From the NCBI GenBank assembly GCA_945889365.1, contig CAMDBQ010000014.1, forward strand, positions 1-15,169: a stretch of DNA of 15,169 nucleotides. The letters run 5' to 3'. Origin of the DNA: Legionella genomosp. 1 (GTDB lineage: Bacteria > Pseudomonadota > Gammaproteobacteria > Legionellales > Legionellaceae). The position numbers and the translations under genes were made by a program. The notes beneath the pieces were generated by a model, which saw only the letters and a program-made list of their open reading frames with translations, was not told where the DNA came from and did not search any database. This document shows positions 14,270 to 15,169 of the stretch, in pieces; position 1 is the stretch's first letter; each line of letters opens with the position of its first letter.

Positions 14270-14335
14270 AATAACGCCGTCTAAAATGGAATCGTCTGTC
14301 GTCCATTATGGAATTTAATCCCGTCTATTATGGAA
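14270..14335 (-). promoter_or_regulatory. Three 22-bp tandem repeats upstream of the ATPase gene (probable operator array)
   Basis: On the + strand, units 14270-14291, 14292-14313 and 14314-14335 are each exactly 22 bases and end in GTCTAAAATGGAA, GTCCATTATGGAA and GTCTATTATGGAA. On the coding strand the shared core is TTCCAT(A/T)(A/T)T(A/G)GAC. The middle copy contains TCCATAATGGA, an odd palindrome, so a dimeric regulator could bind. A period of 22 bp places the sites on nearly the same helix face. On the minus strand, TTCCAT of the unit closest to the gene is followed 17 bases later by TACACT, a weak promoter candidate. The array ends 35 bases before the start at 14234. Confidence 0.72.
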
Positions 14336-14400
14336 AGTAAATGCTGGCGTTCATAGCGCCCGAAGTCCACCACCTTTAAAACCCTACGTCACCATGGAGG

Positions 14401-14458
14401 CGATTGTTCAGCCTCAAAAATTAACCCGCTCCTTCTCAACCACCAAAGGCCGGTTCAA
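14401..14458. repeat. Direct repeat copy B (3' end of the intact glycosyltransferase)
   Basis: This is the partner of 12896-12953, 52 of 58 positions identical. It covers the last codons, the stop and about 13 downstream bases of the glycosyltransferase gene. The two copies bracket a 1.45-kb segment carrying only the ATPase gene and its 22-bp repeats. Confidence 0.88.
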
Positions 14459-15169
14459 AACTTGAGTCTGCAAATTACCAACATACTCCCCCAGCAATCC
14501 CAAAAAGAACAACTGAACTGAAGCAAAAAAGAACAATCCCATCAACAACGGTGCTGTACCAAACGCAAAGCTATTCCAGAACAGTAATTTCAAAATCAAA
14601 TACAGAAACGCCATCATCAAACTCAACGCCGATAAAGAAAATCCTGCAAACACAGCCATTCGCAATGGAACTTTTGAGTGGCTGGTAATACCCAGCATGG
14701 CAATATCATACAGCGTATAAAAATTGTTCTTGGTGATCCCGCGTGTGCGTTGTGGCTGATTAAACTCAACTTCAGCCACATCAAATCCCAGCTCACAAAC
14801 CAACCCTCTAAGATAAGGATAGGGATCATTGAGTCCTTTCATAATCTCAATCACGCTTTTATCATACAAACCAAAACCGGTGAAATTAGTAATTAACTTG
14901 ATGTTCGAAATTCGATTGACCATTTTGTAATATGCTTTTCGAATCATGAAAAACAGCTTGGATTCTTCACTGGTCGTCTTCACACCCGCTACGATTTTAA
15001 ATCCAGCCTCCCACTGCTTAATAAATTCAGGCAGCAACTCAGGAGGGTCTTGCAAATCTGACGCCATTAAAATGACCGCATCCCCTGTGGCTTGCATCAA
15101 ACCATAGTAAGGCGAACGAATATGACCAAAATTACGAGCATTAACGATCAACCGAACCCGCTCATCCTT
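14414..15169 (-). CDS. Family 2 glycosyltransferase, membrane-anchored (GtrB/ArnC-like; 5' end missing)
   Basis: The frame is open to the window edge, beginning KDERVRLIVNARNFGH, so 251 C-terminal residues are visible and roughly the first 70-80 of a typical 310-340 are missing. The nucleotide-sugar/metal-binding region shows ASDLQDPPELLPEF (DLQDPPE at visible residues 38-44), then TGFGLYDKSV and a PYLRGL motif. Two membrane helices follow at about 172-197 and 204-227, ending in LLGEYVGNLQTQVLNRP. Relatives attach a sugar to undecaprenyl phosphate at the inner membrane face for later use in LPS or O-antigen modification. It is opposite in direction to the nonulosonate operon. Compared with the remnant at 12903 its reading frame stops two codons earlier. 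Confidence 0.85.
   Translation of the reverse strand, partial: KDERVRLIVNARNFGHIRSPYYGLMQATGDAVILMASDLQDPPELLPEFIKQWEAGFKIVAGVKTTSEESKLFFMIRKAYYKMVNRISNIKLITNFTGFGLYDKSVIEIMKGLNDPYPYLRGLVCELGFDVAEVEFNQPQRTRGITKNNFYTLYDIAMLGITSHSKVPLRMAVFAGFSLSALSLMMAFLYLILKLLFWNSFAFGTAPLLMGLFFFASVQLFFLGLLGEYVGNLQTQVLNRPLVVEKERVNF

Noticed and set aside
14235..14306. Longer ATPase beginning at 14306
   Set aside because: The extra 24 residues are low-complexity and basic and overlap two of the 22-bp repeats; the family begins near MKKNYPREL.
14270..14335. Short CRISPR array
   Set aside because: The three units are tandem with exact 22-bp period and no variable spacers; no cas genes are present.
14339..14400. 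Small gene between the 22-bp repeats and the glycosyltransferase
   Set aside because: No frame with a start, ribosome site and reasonable length was found on either strand.

Overview
The window reads as a surface-polysaccharide locus from a gammaproteobacterium, most like a Legionella-type genome: the genes fit synthesis and decoration of legionaminic acid, and base composition is AT-leaning by eye (not computed). The organism is an inference from gene content; no rRNA or other taxonomic marker is present.

Region 1 (1-8378, all + strand) is a tightly packed nonulosonate operon. In order it holds a partial NeuD/PglD-type sugar N-acyltransferase, a PtmE-like CBS-nucleotidyltransferase, a CMP-legionaminate synthetase (LegF/PtmB), a glutamate-1-semialdehyde-aminomutase-like aminotransferase, a PtmA-like short-chain dehydrogenase, and a PP-loop N-acetyl-sugar amidotransferase (PseA/WbpG/PtmG type). 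After a vapBC toxin-antitoxin pair come the HisH- and HisF-like partners of the amidotransferase and a serine-acetyltransferase-like hexapeptide protein. Together these would make GDP-linked precursor, activate the finished sugar with CMP, turn an acetamido group into an acetamidino group with glutamine-derived ammonia, and probably acetylate it. vapBC sits between the amidotransferase and its HisH/HisF partners. It brings its own promoter and operator and follows a GC hairpin, so hisH, hisF and the acetyltransferase may be transcribed from the toxin-antitoxin promoter.

Region 2 (8379-14400) is an accessory block. It has a higBA pair whose sigma70-type promoter places the transcript start on or beside the higB ATG. 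Next come a 909-aa protein joining a RelE-like N-terminus, a complete UvrD-type SF1 helicase and an ankyrin-like C-terminus, and then an Rpn-family PD-(D/E)XK nuclease. After the rpn stop lies a decayed copy of a glycosyltransferase 3' end, then on the minus strand an AAA_14/DUF4143 ATPase preceded by three 22-bp tandem repeats. The mix of toxin-antitoxin, helicase and nuclease genes resembles a defence or mobile-element island, but I cannot match it to a named system.

Region 3 (14401-15169, minus strand) is the 3' part of a membrane-linked family 2 glycosyltransferase, so polysaccharide genes resume on the other side of the accessory block. Its last 58 bases match the fragment at 12896-12953 (52 of 58 identical), so the ATPase module lies between two direct copies of a glycosyltransferase gene end. 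No tRNA, rRNA, CRISPR array or recognisable insertion sequence was found.
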